A stretch of DNA of 11,961 bases, taken from assembly GCA_900767605.1 (NCBI GenBank), contig CAAFZT010000057.1, positions 1 to 11,961 on the forward strand, read 5' to 3'. This DNA comes from Bacilli bacterium. GTDB taxonomy: Bacteria; Bacillota_I; Bacilli_A; RFN20; CAG-826. Each line of letters starts with the position of its first letter. Position 1 is the stretch's first letter. The position numbers and the translations under genes are program-made. Below, one piece after another: positions 6,122 to 11,961 of the stretch. The notes beneath the pieces were generated by a model. That model had not been told where the DNA came from, did no database searches, and was given only the letters and a program-made list of their open reading frames with translations.

Positions 6122-6126
6122 TTCCT

Positions 6127-7467
6127 ATGTATATTGAATCTGAAACGCTCGAATTAAAGGAAAAATTCACGGGTGCGCTTGTGCGAGATATCGTCGCGTT
6201 TTTGAATTCCCAAGGCGGAGAAATCTTTGTTGGAATTGCGGATAATGGAGAAATCAAAGGGATTGAAGCCGAGCAAATGGATGAAACTCAAAAGAAGATT
6301 TCGGATGTCATCACCGCACAGATTGAGCCGAATCCGCAAAATGAAATCAGCGTGGCGACCATTAATGAACAAGGGAAAAACATCATTCGAATTAATGTAG
6401 GCAAAGGATTTAAGCCTCTTTATTGCATCAAAAAATATGGTTACTCATCCAAGGGCTGCCTTATTCGGATTGGCGCTACATGCAGGGAACTCGGGCCGAC
6501 GGAAATCGAATATCGATATCAGCAAAATTTCATTGATAACGATTATATTCTGAAGGCGCCCGCTCATTATGCCCCCTTATCCTTTGACATGATGAAAATA
6601 TTGCTAACCAGCAGAGGCGACCACATTAATTCCAGCACTTTTGAAACCAATTTTAGTTTGTTGATGGAAGATGGCCGGTACAATTTGATGGCGGAGCTTC
6701 TTGCGGATAAAAATATGGTCCCCCTAATTTTTGTTAAATTCCGCGGAAAGAATAAAGCGTCCATTTCGCAAAGAAGCGATTATGGCGGTCAAAGCATATT
6801 GTTAGGGTTGCAGCGATTAAAAGATAGGCTGATTGCCGAAAATATTTGCGCTACCGATACAACGGTGAGACCGCGTGTCGATGAGTATTTATACGATATT
6901 GACTGCGTAAACGAAGCTTTGGTAAATGCAATGGTGCATAATGATTGGACGATTTCCGAGCCCTTGGTTTCTTTTTACGATGATCGTTTGGAAATTACCT
7001 CGCATGGAGGGATTCCCAAAGAAATCACGGAAAAAGATTTCTTTAATGGAGTTAGCCACCCACGTAATTCAGTCTTAATGAGAATCTTCCTAAAACTCGG
7101 TATTGTTGAACACACCGGCCACGGCATCCCAAAGATTATTGAAAAATATGGAAAGGAAGCTTTCGATATTCATGACACCTACATCAATGTAGTAATACCG
7201 TTTAATAAGAATGTCATGGATACCCTATCGTTTGGAAAAAGCGATGACAAAAACGATAACCAAATTCATTCCGACGAATTAAACGAAAGCGAAAAGAGAA
7301 TCCTTTTAGAGCTGATTAACAACCCCGCTATCCCCTACGATGCATTGGTGACCGAACTAAGAATATCTAGAAGGACGGTCTCAAGGGCGTTTGCTTCGCT
7401 TGCAGAAAAAGGATATATCGAAAGAATTGGAAGCAACAAAAAGGGATATTGGAAGGTGATTCGATAA
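6127..7467 (+). CDS. AlbA_2 domain / HATPase_c_4 / winged-helix protein (RecG-like transcriptional regulator family)
   Basis: 446 residues from the ATG at 6127. The N-terminal AlbA_2 (Schlafen-type) domain spans about 2-125, with ETLELKEKF (6-14) and FLNSQGGEIFVGIADNGEIKGI (25-46). A GHKL-type ATP-binding domain follows (about 255-360): N-box NEALVNAMVHNDW (262-274), DRLEITSHGGIP (286-297) and glycine-rich TGHGIPKI (330-337). A charged linker (370-388) leads to a winged-helix DNA-binding domain (388-446) with ISRRTVSRAFASLAEKGYI. The family is annotated as putative transcriptional regulators or ATP-binding proteins. It is not a helicase despite the name. AlbA_2 proteins recur in defence and mobile islands, but the role here is unproven. 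The TGGCAAAAAT array over its own promoter suggests autoregulation. Confidence 0.87.
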   Translation: MYIESETLELKEKFTGALVRDIVAFLNSQGGEIFVGIADNGEIKGIEAEQMDETQKKISDVITAQIEPNPQNEISVATINEQGKNIIRINVGKGFKPLYCIKKYGYSSKGCLIRIGATCRELGPTEIEYRYQQNFIDNDYILKAPAHYAPLSFDMMKILLTSRGDHINSSTFETNFSLLMEDGRYNLMAELLADKNMVPLIFVKFRGKNKASISQRSDYGGQSILLGLQRLKDRLIAENICATDTTVRPRVDEYLYDIDCVNEALVNAMVHNDWTISEPLVSFYDDRLEITSHGGIPKEITEKDFFNGVSHPRNSVLMRIFLKLGIVEHTGHGIPKIIEKYGKEAFDIHDTYINVVIPFNKNVMDTLSFGKSDDKNDNQIHSDELNESEKRILLELINNPAIPYDALVTELRISRRTVSRAFASLAEKGYIERIGSNKKGYWKVIR

Positions 7468-7803
7468 CTTTCCAATCTCTTTTAGTCCCGCGAGGGCGTT
7501 AATATCTTTGCTGTGGTCGGGCCAGAGACCTAAAACCTGTCCGCTCAGTGGTGGCGCACCTAAAAACGCCATTTTTTCTTTTATGGAGAAACGTCCGGTT
7601 ATTTACTTCTAAAAGGAACGAACGAAGAAAAGAATCGCGAACTGGTTCAAAAACTTTTGAAACGGTGCCGAAACAATGGTCCCTCGTTAGACGAAAACCT
7701 CTTTTGATTTTTGTTATGCTTTGTGAAACGACATTAACGCCCTTCTTTTTCGGGAACCTGATTCTAACGATCTATGTTAATATTTTTACAAGGATAACAG
7801 GCG
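7468..7803. other. Intergenic region before the Sel1 operon
   Basis: About 335 bp without an intact gene. It contains the short protein-like remnant at 7588-7707. No terminator is evident after the AlbA_2 gene. No well-spaced promoter is obvious for the next operon, although TATGTT near 7772 could be a -10. The start of the next gene is preceded by AAGGA about 9 bp upstream. Confidence 0.45.
7588..7707 (+). pseudogene. Short 3' remnant of an unrecognised gene
   Basis: This frame, open since a stop at 7561-7563, reads ETSGYLLLKGTNEEKNRELV and QKLLKRCRNNGPSLDENLF before TGA (7705-7707). The composition is protein-like but there is no start codon or ribosome site. It looks like the tail of a gene truncated when neighbouring modules were inserted. 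Family unknown. Confidence 0.28.
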
Positions 7804-8688
7804 ATGACAGCAGAAGAAGCGAGAAAAATCATCCGTCGTTTTCATCAAAATGACAATCCGACGGAAAACGATGAATTTGCTTTTATCGAGGCGTCCTCTT
7901 TTCTTATTGATACGGAAAATGATGCCGATGCCATGGCGGATTTAGGTGGGTTCTATTACGAAAAAGAAAAATATAAGCTTGCTGAGAAATACTATTTGAT
8001 GGCGGACCAAGCCGGGAATGATTGGGTGGCTGACGGCCTAGGCTTCATTTATTACTACGGCAGAACCGGAGAACGGAACTTTATAAAGGCCATGCATTAT
8101 TTTTCGATATCCAAAGCTCGGGGAAATAATGAAGCGGCCATGAAAATCGCCGATATGTACCATAACGGATATGGAGTTACCAAAGACGAAGCCAAATACA
8201 AGGCGTTGCTCCTAGAAGTCTATAACAAGGTCAAGGATACCAAGATGCTATTCGAGGTTTATCCAGAAGTCGCCCATCGCCTCGCGGATCTTTTGATTCA
8301 AGAAGGCCATGCCGCGGAAGCTTTGCCGATACTGGAAAAGGGCAAGTCCTTCATTACCCAAAGAATCCGTTACAACCCTTTTTGGGGTAATTTCATCGTC
8401 TGCAGGCGTACCATCCACCTTCTTTATCAAATCATTCCATTCCCCCAAGAAGATTTGGATTTCTTTGATTTATTCTATTTGTTTGAAAAAAACCATAAAG
8501 TGAAACTCACCTACCATGGCCAGCAATACCTCATCGAGTCTTTCTTTGACGAGGGGCAGATGCGCGTGAAATGCGGAGAGAAATTCTATAAATCGACGGA
8601 GAATTTCCTCCTAAACGCCCTTTTTGACGGCAAGCACACCTACATCATCCATTACGAGGATTTCTATTTGTTGGAGGTTATTGAATAA
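7804..8688 (+). CDS. Sel1-like / TPR repeat protein, first gene of a three-gene operon
   Basis: A 294-residue cytoplasmic protein with no signal peptide. Helical repeats of Sel1 type cover about residues 40-140: AMADLGGFYYEKEKYKLAEK, ADGLGFIYYYG with FIKAMHYFSISKARGNNEAA, and MKIADMYHNGYGVTKDEAKYKAL. A further helical pair (about 148-172) has ALPILEKGK. The C-terminal third (about 220-294) lacks repeats and looks like a separate beta-rich module, with VKLTYHGQQYLIESFF and TYIIHYEDFYLLEVIE. Sel1 repeats usually mediate protein-protein contact, so this may be the scaffold of the operon. It starts at ATG 7804 behind AAGGA. The next gene starts 1 bp after its stop, indicating translational coupling. 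Confidence 0.82.
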   Translation: MTAEEARKIIRRFHQNDNPTENDEFAFIEASSFLIDTENDADAMADLGGFYYEKEKYKLAEKYYLMADQAGNDWVADGLGFIYYYGRTGERNFIKAMHYFSISKARGNNEAAMKIADMYHNGYGVTKDEAKYKALLLEVYNKVKDTKMLFEVYPEVAHRLADLLIQEGHAAEALPILEKGKSFITQRIRYNPFWGNFIVCRRTIHLLYQIIPFPQEDLDFFDLFYLFEKNHKVKLTYHGQQYLIESFFDEGQMRVKCGEKFYKSTENFLLNALFDGKHTYIIHYEDFYLLEVIE

Positions 8689-8689
8689 C

Positions 8690-9430
8690 ATGGATGATCG
8701 CGTGAAGGTTTATGAATCCTTGTTAAATCTTAAAAGTGAATTGGAAAAGGAATGCTTTCGCTTGTCGCTAGATTATGCCTTAGAATTCGGCGACCAAATC
8801 GAGATGCTTTTCGAGTTAAAAGTCGAAGTGATTACCCTGAAAATGAAAATCGCCTACTGCGTCCAACGCCAGTACCGAAACCAGGAAATCTTGGACTCCG
8901 AACTCCGTCGTTACGTCGATGCTGAAATCTTGGATTATCAGCAAAAACTGCAAGAGCTCATCGCGTTTAACCATGCCGCTAGGGAAAATAGGGGCTCGGA
9001 GATTGCTTATCACGAGGAGAAGAAGATTCGTAAACTCTATTACGAAATTGTTCACCTTATCCATCCTGACCTTCATCCAGAATATCAGGGAAAAGAAGAG
9101 ATATCGTCTTTATGGAATCAAGCCGTATCCGCCTATAAAAGAAACGACTACCATGACCTTGTGGAAGCCTATGACCATATCTTGATTCTTGTTACGCCCG
9201 GAGAAGTAGAAATCCCCAATATCGAAGAGAAAATCGCCGCCCTGCAGGAAGAAGTTGCCTCCATTAAGGAAAATGAACCCTATACGTACCGATCCTTATT
9301 GGATATACAAGAAGAAACGGAAGCTTATCACGAGAAATTAGATCAAGAGATTTCGGATTATCAGGAATATCAAGAAAGCTTAGAAGGGGAACTAGAACGT
9401 TTCCCCATTCGGAAACGGGAGGACGCTTAA
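8690..9430 (+). CDS. J-domain-like (HPD) coiled-coil protein
   Basis: 246 residues from ATG 8690, 1 bp after the upstream stop; GGAGG (8673-8677) lies 12 bp before it. The N-terminal half (1-115) is highly charged helix. Residues 112-165 resemble helices II-IV of a DnaJ J domain: KIRKLYYEIVHLIHPDLHP contains the HPD motif (125-127) that stimulates Hsp70 ATPase, followed by ISSLWNQAVSAYKRND. The rest (about 175-238) is a predicted coiled coil (IEEKIAALQEEVASIKE). Full DnaJ features (G/F region, zinc finger) are absent, so this is a specialised J-like protein. Inference: it may recruit DnaK to whatever the Sel1 and HIRAN partners bind. A longer in-frame reading from 8624 overlaps the Sel1 gene and is not needed. 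Confidence 0.72.
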   Translation: MDDRVKVYESLLNLKSELEKECFRLSLDYALEFGDQIEMLFELKVEVITLKMKIAYCVQRQYRNQEILDSELRRYVDAEILDYQQKLQELIAFNHAARENRGSEIAYHEEKKIRKLYYEIVHLIHPDLHPEYQGKEEISSLWNQAVSAYKRNDYHDLVEAYDHILILVTPGEVEIPNIEEKIAALQEEVASIKENEPYTYRSLLDIQEETEAYHEKLDQEISDYQEYQESLEGELERFPIRKREDA

Positions 9431-9431
9431 A

Positions 9432-9818
9432 ATGGGAAAACTAGTTAAAATTGAGAGTACCCTTGCGATTCGAAAGTCCGCGGATTTAAGCGAATACCTA
9501 AAGCCCATGTCTAGGGACATCTTTCTTTTCTCCACCAAAATTGGAAACACCTATAAGTTGAAAGATAAAATCCCCTTACTGAAACTAGAGGTAGGAGAAC
9601 GTCTTTATTTCAAACACGTTGAATCCAAATATGAAGACAACGTCATCGCGATCTACACGAAGGACGATCATCTTGTAGGCTACGTCCCTGAAGCAGATTC
9701 CGCCATCTTTGCCCGACTTATGGATGCGGGGAAAATGTTATTTGCTAATGTTAAAAGCAAGAGTCATGGAACAAGTGTCCCCTTGATCGATATCGATATT
9801 TATCTCCAAGATTTTTAA
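9432..9818 (+). CDS. HIRAN-domain protein, third gene of the operon
   Basis: 128 residues starting 1 bp after the upstream stop, with GGGAGG (9418-9423) 8 bp before the ATG. Residues about 52-115 match the HIRAN pattern: LEVGERLYFKHVESKYEDNV, then IAIYT, HLVGYVP (80-86) and an FARLMDAG helix (93-100). HIRAN domains bind DNA 3' ends or modified DNA in helicases such as HLTF and also occur as stand-alone bacterial proteins. Here it is stand-alone with about 50 extra N-terminal residues. This gives the operon a possible nucleic-acid-binding component. RNA element copy 2 begins 16 bp after the stop and its hairpin could terminate the operon. Confidence 0.8.
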   Translation: MGKLVKIESTLAIRKSADLSEYLKPMSRDIFLFSTKIGNTYKLKDKIPLLKLEVGERLYFKHVESKYEDNVIAIYTKDDHLVGYVPEADSAIFARLMDAGKMLFANVKSKSHGTSVPLIDIDIYLQDF

Positions 9819-9952
9819 TCTCCCCCAAGTATCGGTAAGAACTTGTAATTTGTTGACGGATTCGTATGATTTAAGTGGGCGAAGGGGAAACCTGGGGGTC
9901 CATCGAAGCGCGGGAAAAAGTCCCGCTTTTTATTTATGGGAAAGGGGGAGAT
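9818..9952. repeat. 9-bp perfect inverted repeat bracketing RNA element copy 2
   Basis: ATCTCCCCC (9818-9826, overlapping the HIRAN stop) is the exact reverse complement of GGGGGAGAT (9944-9952). In RNA it could close the whole element in one domain; in DNA it could be a terminal repeat. Copy 1 lacks an equivalent left arm, so the arms are not a conserved part of the element. Confidence 0.5.
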
Positions 9953-9963
9953 GATCCTCCCAC
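9834..9963 (+). ncRNA. Repeated putative structured RNA element, copy 2, with terminator
   Basis: Homologous to 5699-5826. A run of 32 bases ending in GGGGGTCCATC is nearly unchanged between the copies, while the terminator stem differs: GCGGGA (9910-9915), loop AAAAG, TCCCGC (9921-9926), then TTTTT and the conserved ATTTATG. A second hairpin GGGAG/CTCCC follows (about 9946-9961), one pair longer than in copy 1. Compensatory differences in the terminator are evidence of selection on structure. It sits between the HIRAN stop and the repeat array of the AAA ATPase gene. No known RNA family is recognised. Confidence 0.6.
9910..9931 (+). terminator. Terminator hairpin of RNA element copy 2
   Basis: Six-base-pair stem GCGGGA/TCCCGC, 5-nt loop, then five T (9927-9931). 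It could terminate the Sel1-J-HIRAN operon as well as the element itself. Confidence 0.72.
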
Positions 9964-10041
9964 CAAACAACGAATCCCCCAAATCTTCGACTCAAAACCT
10001 TGCAAACACTCGATTCAAAATGAGGCCTTTTTTAACTTACG

Positions 10042-10124
10042 AGTATTGCAAATATGCACATTTTTTAACTTTCAAGTATTGCAAATATGCATATTCTTTG
10101 ACTTGATAGCATTGCAAATATGCA
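10042..10124 (+). repeat. Three 33-bp-period repeats with core ATTGCAAATATGCA
   Basis: Units begin at 10042, 10075 and 10108, exactly 33 bp apart, each opening AG(T/C)ATTGCAAATATGCA. Units 1 and 2 share a less conserved TTT(A/G)ACTT tail, and a preceding half-unit with TTTTTTAACTT lies at about 10028-10038. The core contains TGCA half-sites (TGCA-4 bp-TGCA), suiting a dimeric DNA-binding protein, and 33 bp is close to three helical turns. The third core overlaps the predicted -35 of the downstream gene. Confidence 0.85.
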
Positions 10125-10139
10125 CTTTTAATAGATAAT
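10112..10139 (+). promoter_or_regulatory. Probable promoter of the AAA/DUF4143 gene
   Basis: -35-like TTGCAA (10112-10117), a 16-bp spacer and -10 GATAAT (10134-10139, five of six consensus). The -35 is embedded in the third repeat core, so a repeat-binding protein would compete with RNA polymerase. Ribosome site AGGGAG (10148-10153) lies 10 bp before the ATG at 10164. Confidence 0.5.
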
Positions 10140-10163
10140 ATACATGAAGGGAGCCGTGAATAG

Positions 10164-11504
10164 ATGTTTAAACGAAAAGCGATGGACGCACTGAAATGGT
10201 GGAAAGAAAACTATGATGGAAAATACGCTGCGCTCCTGCAGGGGGCGAGGCGTGTCGGGAAAAGCACCATTGCAGAAAATTTTGCTAAAGAAAACTACCA
10301 AAGCCATATCACCATTGATTTTTCAAATATCTCCAGCGAACTAAAAAGGGTATTTGATGATATTTCCAATCTAGATATTTTCTTTTTAAGGCTTCAAGCC
10401 CTAACATCAACGCAATTATACGAGAGAAAATCGGTGATTATTTTTGACGAAATCCAACTGGCGCCAAAGGTTCGGCAGGCCATTAAGCATTTGGTCAAAG
10501 ATGGAAGGTATGATTACATCGAAACCGGGTCGCTTATCAGCATTAAGAAAAATGTTAAGGACATATTGATTCCATCCGAGGAAATAAAAATAGACGTCTA
10601 TCCAATGGATTATGAGGAATTCAACTGGGCTTGCCATAAAGATAATGCGATTTTTGAAAAATTGAATTCCTACAAGAGTGCCATTGGCGCATCTACCAAC
10701 AGGACATTAATGAGGGATTTCAGAATCTATATGGCCGTTGGAGGTATGCCTCAGGCCGTTGAAGCCTATTTAAATAAAAAATCCTTTCAGGAAATTGACT
10801 TCATAAAAAGAGGGATTATCGATTTGTATAAGGACGACTTTAGGAAAATTGATCCAAGCGGAAGAATCTCTGCTATTTTCGAATCGATTCCAGGCCAACT
10901 TGCCTTGCAAAAAAATAGATTTTTTGTTAGCAAAGCAACAAAAGGAAGAAGAAGGGTCAAAGACGAAGAACTTCTAGCGGATTTAATTGATTCTAAGACC
11001 GTTCTACTGTGCAGCAACGTAGCCGATCCCTCGATTGCTTTGAATCTAACGAAGGAATTTGATTCTTATAAATTGTATTTTGCCGATACCGGATTATTTG
11101 TTACTCAAATTTTTAACAGCCAACTGCTAGTAGGCGAAAACATTTATAACAAGCTTTTAAGCGACAAACTCGAGGCGAATTTAGGCTATCTCTATGAAAA
11201 TGCAGCCGCGCAAATCATTCATTCATCTGGCAGAGAATTGTTCTATCATACCTGGAAATCAGAGAATCAAACCCACTCCCATGAAATCGATTTTCTTATT
11301 GTTGATAATGCCAAACTAATTCCATTAGAGATAAAGTCATCGGAGACAAACAATCATAAATCCATTAACGAGTTTGCGAAAAAGTATTCTTCAAGAATAT
11401 CTAGAAGGTTCTTATTTTCGCAAAGCGATATTTCGCACGAGGGAATGCTGGAGCTGAAACCCATGTATCTATTGCCTCAATTTTTGAAAGGGTTAAACGA
11501 ATGA
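10164..11504 (+). CDS. AAA_14 / DUF4143 family ATPase
   Basis: 446 residues, typical of this large prokaryotic family. Walker A GARRVGKST is at 27-35 and Walker B VIIFDEIQ at 91-98. A sensor-like IETGSLIS (119-126) and YPMDYEEF (146-153) follow, with the family hallmark YMAVGGMPQAVEAYL at 189-203. The C-terminal DUF4143 part contains LYFADTGLF (304-312), LEANLGYLYENAAAQ (336-350) and a PD-(D/E)XK-like core: EIDF (374-377), then PLEIKS (387-392). Key residues appear intact. Members are cytoplasmic P-loop ATPases, some proposed to act in mobile-element or toxin-like roles, but the cellular function is unestablished. It is monocistronic and controlled by a repeat-bearing promoter. No terminator is evident after its stop. 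Confidence 0.92.
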   Translation: MFKRKAMDALKWWKENYDGKYAALLQGARRVGKSTIAENFAKENYQSHITIDFSNISSELKRVFDDISNLDIFFLRLQALTSTQLYERKSVIIFDEIQLAPKVRQAIKHLVKDGRYDYIETGSLISIKKNVKDILIPSEEIKIDVYPMDYEEFNWACHKDNAIFEKLNSYKSAIGASTNRTLMRDFRIYMAVGGMPQAVEAYLNKKSFQEIDFIKRGIIDLYKDDFRKIDPSGRISAIFESIPGQLALQKNRFFVSKATKGRRRVKDEELLADLIDSKTVLLCSNVADPSIALNLTKEFDSYKLYFADTGLFVTQIFNSQLLVGENIYNKLLSDKLEANLGYLYENAAAQIIHSSGRELFYHTWKSENQTHSHEIDFLIVDNAKLIPLEIKSSETNNHKSINEFAKKYSSRISRRFLFSQSDISHEGMLELKPMYLLPQFLKGLNE

Positions 11505-11565
11505 ATTTATGTGTGGAGTCAAAATCCATAATCGGCTTAACCCAAGAATCAAACTCGATAGGGAT

Positions 11566-11763
11566 TTAATTCCCTTTTATGTTCATGGCCACCGTTACCA
11601 TGATTTCTTTTTCCTCGGGTTTGGATTCGGCGATGAGAATGGTCAAGGCGGCGAGGCCATCGTTGGTGATCCTCAACACGCCATCGTCTGCTACCAACAT
11701 GCCGTTTTTTGTGCAGAAAAGCGAGATAAAGCAAGAGTGCGTTTTCCGCACATTGCTTTCCAT
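11566..11763 (-). pseudogene. Minus-strand fragment resembling the end of a Big_2 (bacterial Ig-like) domain
   Basis: The minus-strand frame ending with TAA at 11566-11568 reads NGMLVADDGVLRITNDGL, then ALTILIAESKPEEKEIMVTV. This follows the last strands of Big_2 domains (DNGVVTG...GTATITV...TVTV). The frame stays open to the right of the first ATG (11763) with no ribosome site, so it looks like the truncated C-terminus of a surface protein. The opposite-strand frame (11509-11814) is rich in F, H and C and looks like a shadow. No downstream terminator is visible. The domain match is by eye. Confidence 0.38.
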
Positions 11764-11810
11764 AGCAGCCCCACCGTCCTTAACAATGTTGTTTATGTGC
11801 CCCTTGCTTG

Positions 11811-11842
11811 CTGACCTGAATTTAGGATTTTTGCCATCTTGG
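11811..11842. repeat. Copy of the left edge of the TGGCAAAAAT array
   Basis: This 32-bp segment matches 5851-5882 at about 29 positions, including TTTAGGATTTTTGCCATC. It is the outer, inverted-repeat edge of the AlbA_2 control region without the remaining repeats or a gene, so it looks like a scar. Immediately after it (11844) the copy of the 358-402 palindrome starts. Confidence 0.75.
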
Positions 11843-11843
11843 A

Positions 11844-11876
11844 GAGAGTATCGCGAATCTTGTGTAACCAGGATTC
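11844..11876. repeat. Truncated copy of the palindromic element
   Basis: The left arm GAGAGTATCGCGAATC (11844-11859) and the loop start TTGTGTA are identical to 358-380. The loop then differs slightly and only GATTC (11872-11876) of the right arm remains. It can no longer form the long hairpin. Orientation is the same as in the left copy. Confidence 0.75.
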
Positions 11877-11890
11877 CTGCCTATATCAAA

Positions 11891-11961
11891 TTACGCCCCC
11901 TTCTCCATGAATTCAACGATTTCCGACCACCCCCTCACTTTTCTTCGGCCCATCCCATCGT
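11891..11961 (-). CDS. C-terminal end of an unrecognised minus-strand gene, cut by the window edge
   Basis: On the minus strand a frame enters from the right edge and reads GMGRRKVRGWSEIVEFMEKGA before a TAA whose plus-strand position is 11891-11893. About 23 residues are visible. It looks protein-like but is too short to assign. The short distance to the truncated palindrome suggests the element lies just downstream of this gene's stop. Confidence 0.4.
   Translation of the reverse strand, partial: DGMGRRKVRGWSEIVEFMEKGA

Noticed and set aside
6088..6126. Upstream GTG start for the AlbA_2 gene
   Set aside because: It lies upstream of the perfect -10 TATAAT and within the repeat array, while AAGGAGG sits 5 bp before the ATG at 6127.
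8624..8689. Upstream start for the J-like protein within the Sel1 gene
   Set aside because: It would overlap the Sel1 coding region in another frame; ATG 8690 is 1 bp after the Sel1 stop, behind GGAGG.
10042..10124. CRISPR-like array (three repeats at 33-bp period)
   Set aside because: The stretches between cores are short and partly conserved between units, and the last unit overlaps a promoter; operator array is the better reading.
9875..10138. Plus-strand 87-codon frame across RNA element copy 2
   Set aside because: It crosses a terminator hairpin and encodes the 33-bp repeats as repeated CTFFNFQVLQI-like words; an artefact of the array.
11509..11814. Plus-strand 101-codon frame after the DUF4143 gene
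   Set aside because: Composition (F, H, C rich) and lack of a ribosome site look like a shadow; the minus strand reads as a domain fragment.

Overview
The window looks like an accessory-rich stretch of a moderately low-GC Bacillota chromosome. Clues are strong AGGAGG-type ribosome sites, a beta-phosphoglucomutase next to a wrecked MsmX/UgpC-type sugar ABC ATPase, a lipobox lipoprotein and a CCA-encoding tRNA-Pro(UGG). Genes end in TAA, TGA or TAG with no in-frame TGA, so the code is standard. An uncultured gut-type Bacilli/Erysipelotrichia-like host is my guess, not something the sequence proves.

Left part (1-5300): gene remnants and a perfect 16-bp palindrome (358-402); pgmB; an internally deleted sugar ABC ATPase pseudogene with a small terminator; a 4 x 23-bp tandem array; a GNAT acetyltransferase; a lipoprotein; about 650 bp of decayed sequence; an unusual protein that may be a degenerate PD-(D/E)XK nuclease; then tRNA-Pro with a clear intrinsic terminator. 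A two-helix membrane miniprotein follows.

Right part (5500-11500) is the most interesting. A ~128-nt putative structured RNA ending in a terminator occurs twice (5699-5826 and 9834-9963). The two copies are highly conserved upstream, but their terminator stems differ by compensatory changes. Each copy is followed by a gene-specific array of short repeats: TGGCAAAAAT repeats, or a 33-bp periodic TTGCAAATATGCA array. The arrays overlap the predicted promoters of an AlbA_2/HATPase/winged-helix protein and an AAA_14-DUF4143 ATPase respectively. Between these modules lies a tight three-gene operon: a Sel1-repeat protein, an HPD-containing J-domain-like coiled-coil protein and a HIRAN-domain protein. 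The second RNA copy begins 16 bp after the operon's last stop and could terminate it.

The right end (11505-11961) is scar-like. It has a minus-strand fragment resembling the end of a Big_2 Ig-like domain, a copy of the edge of the TGGCAAAAAT array, a truncated copy of the left-end palindrome, and the C-terminus of a minus-strand gene that runs off the window. The mosaic of repeats and truncated genes suggests repeated insertion and recombination of small cassettes.
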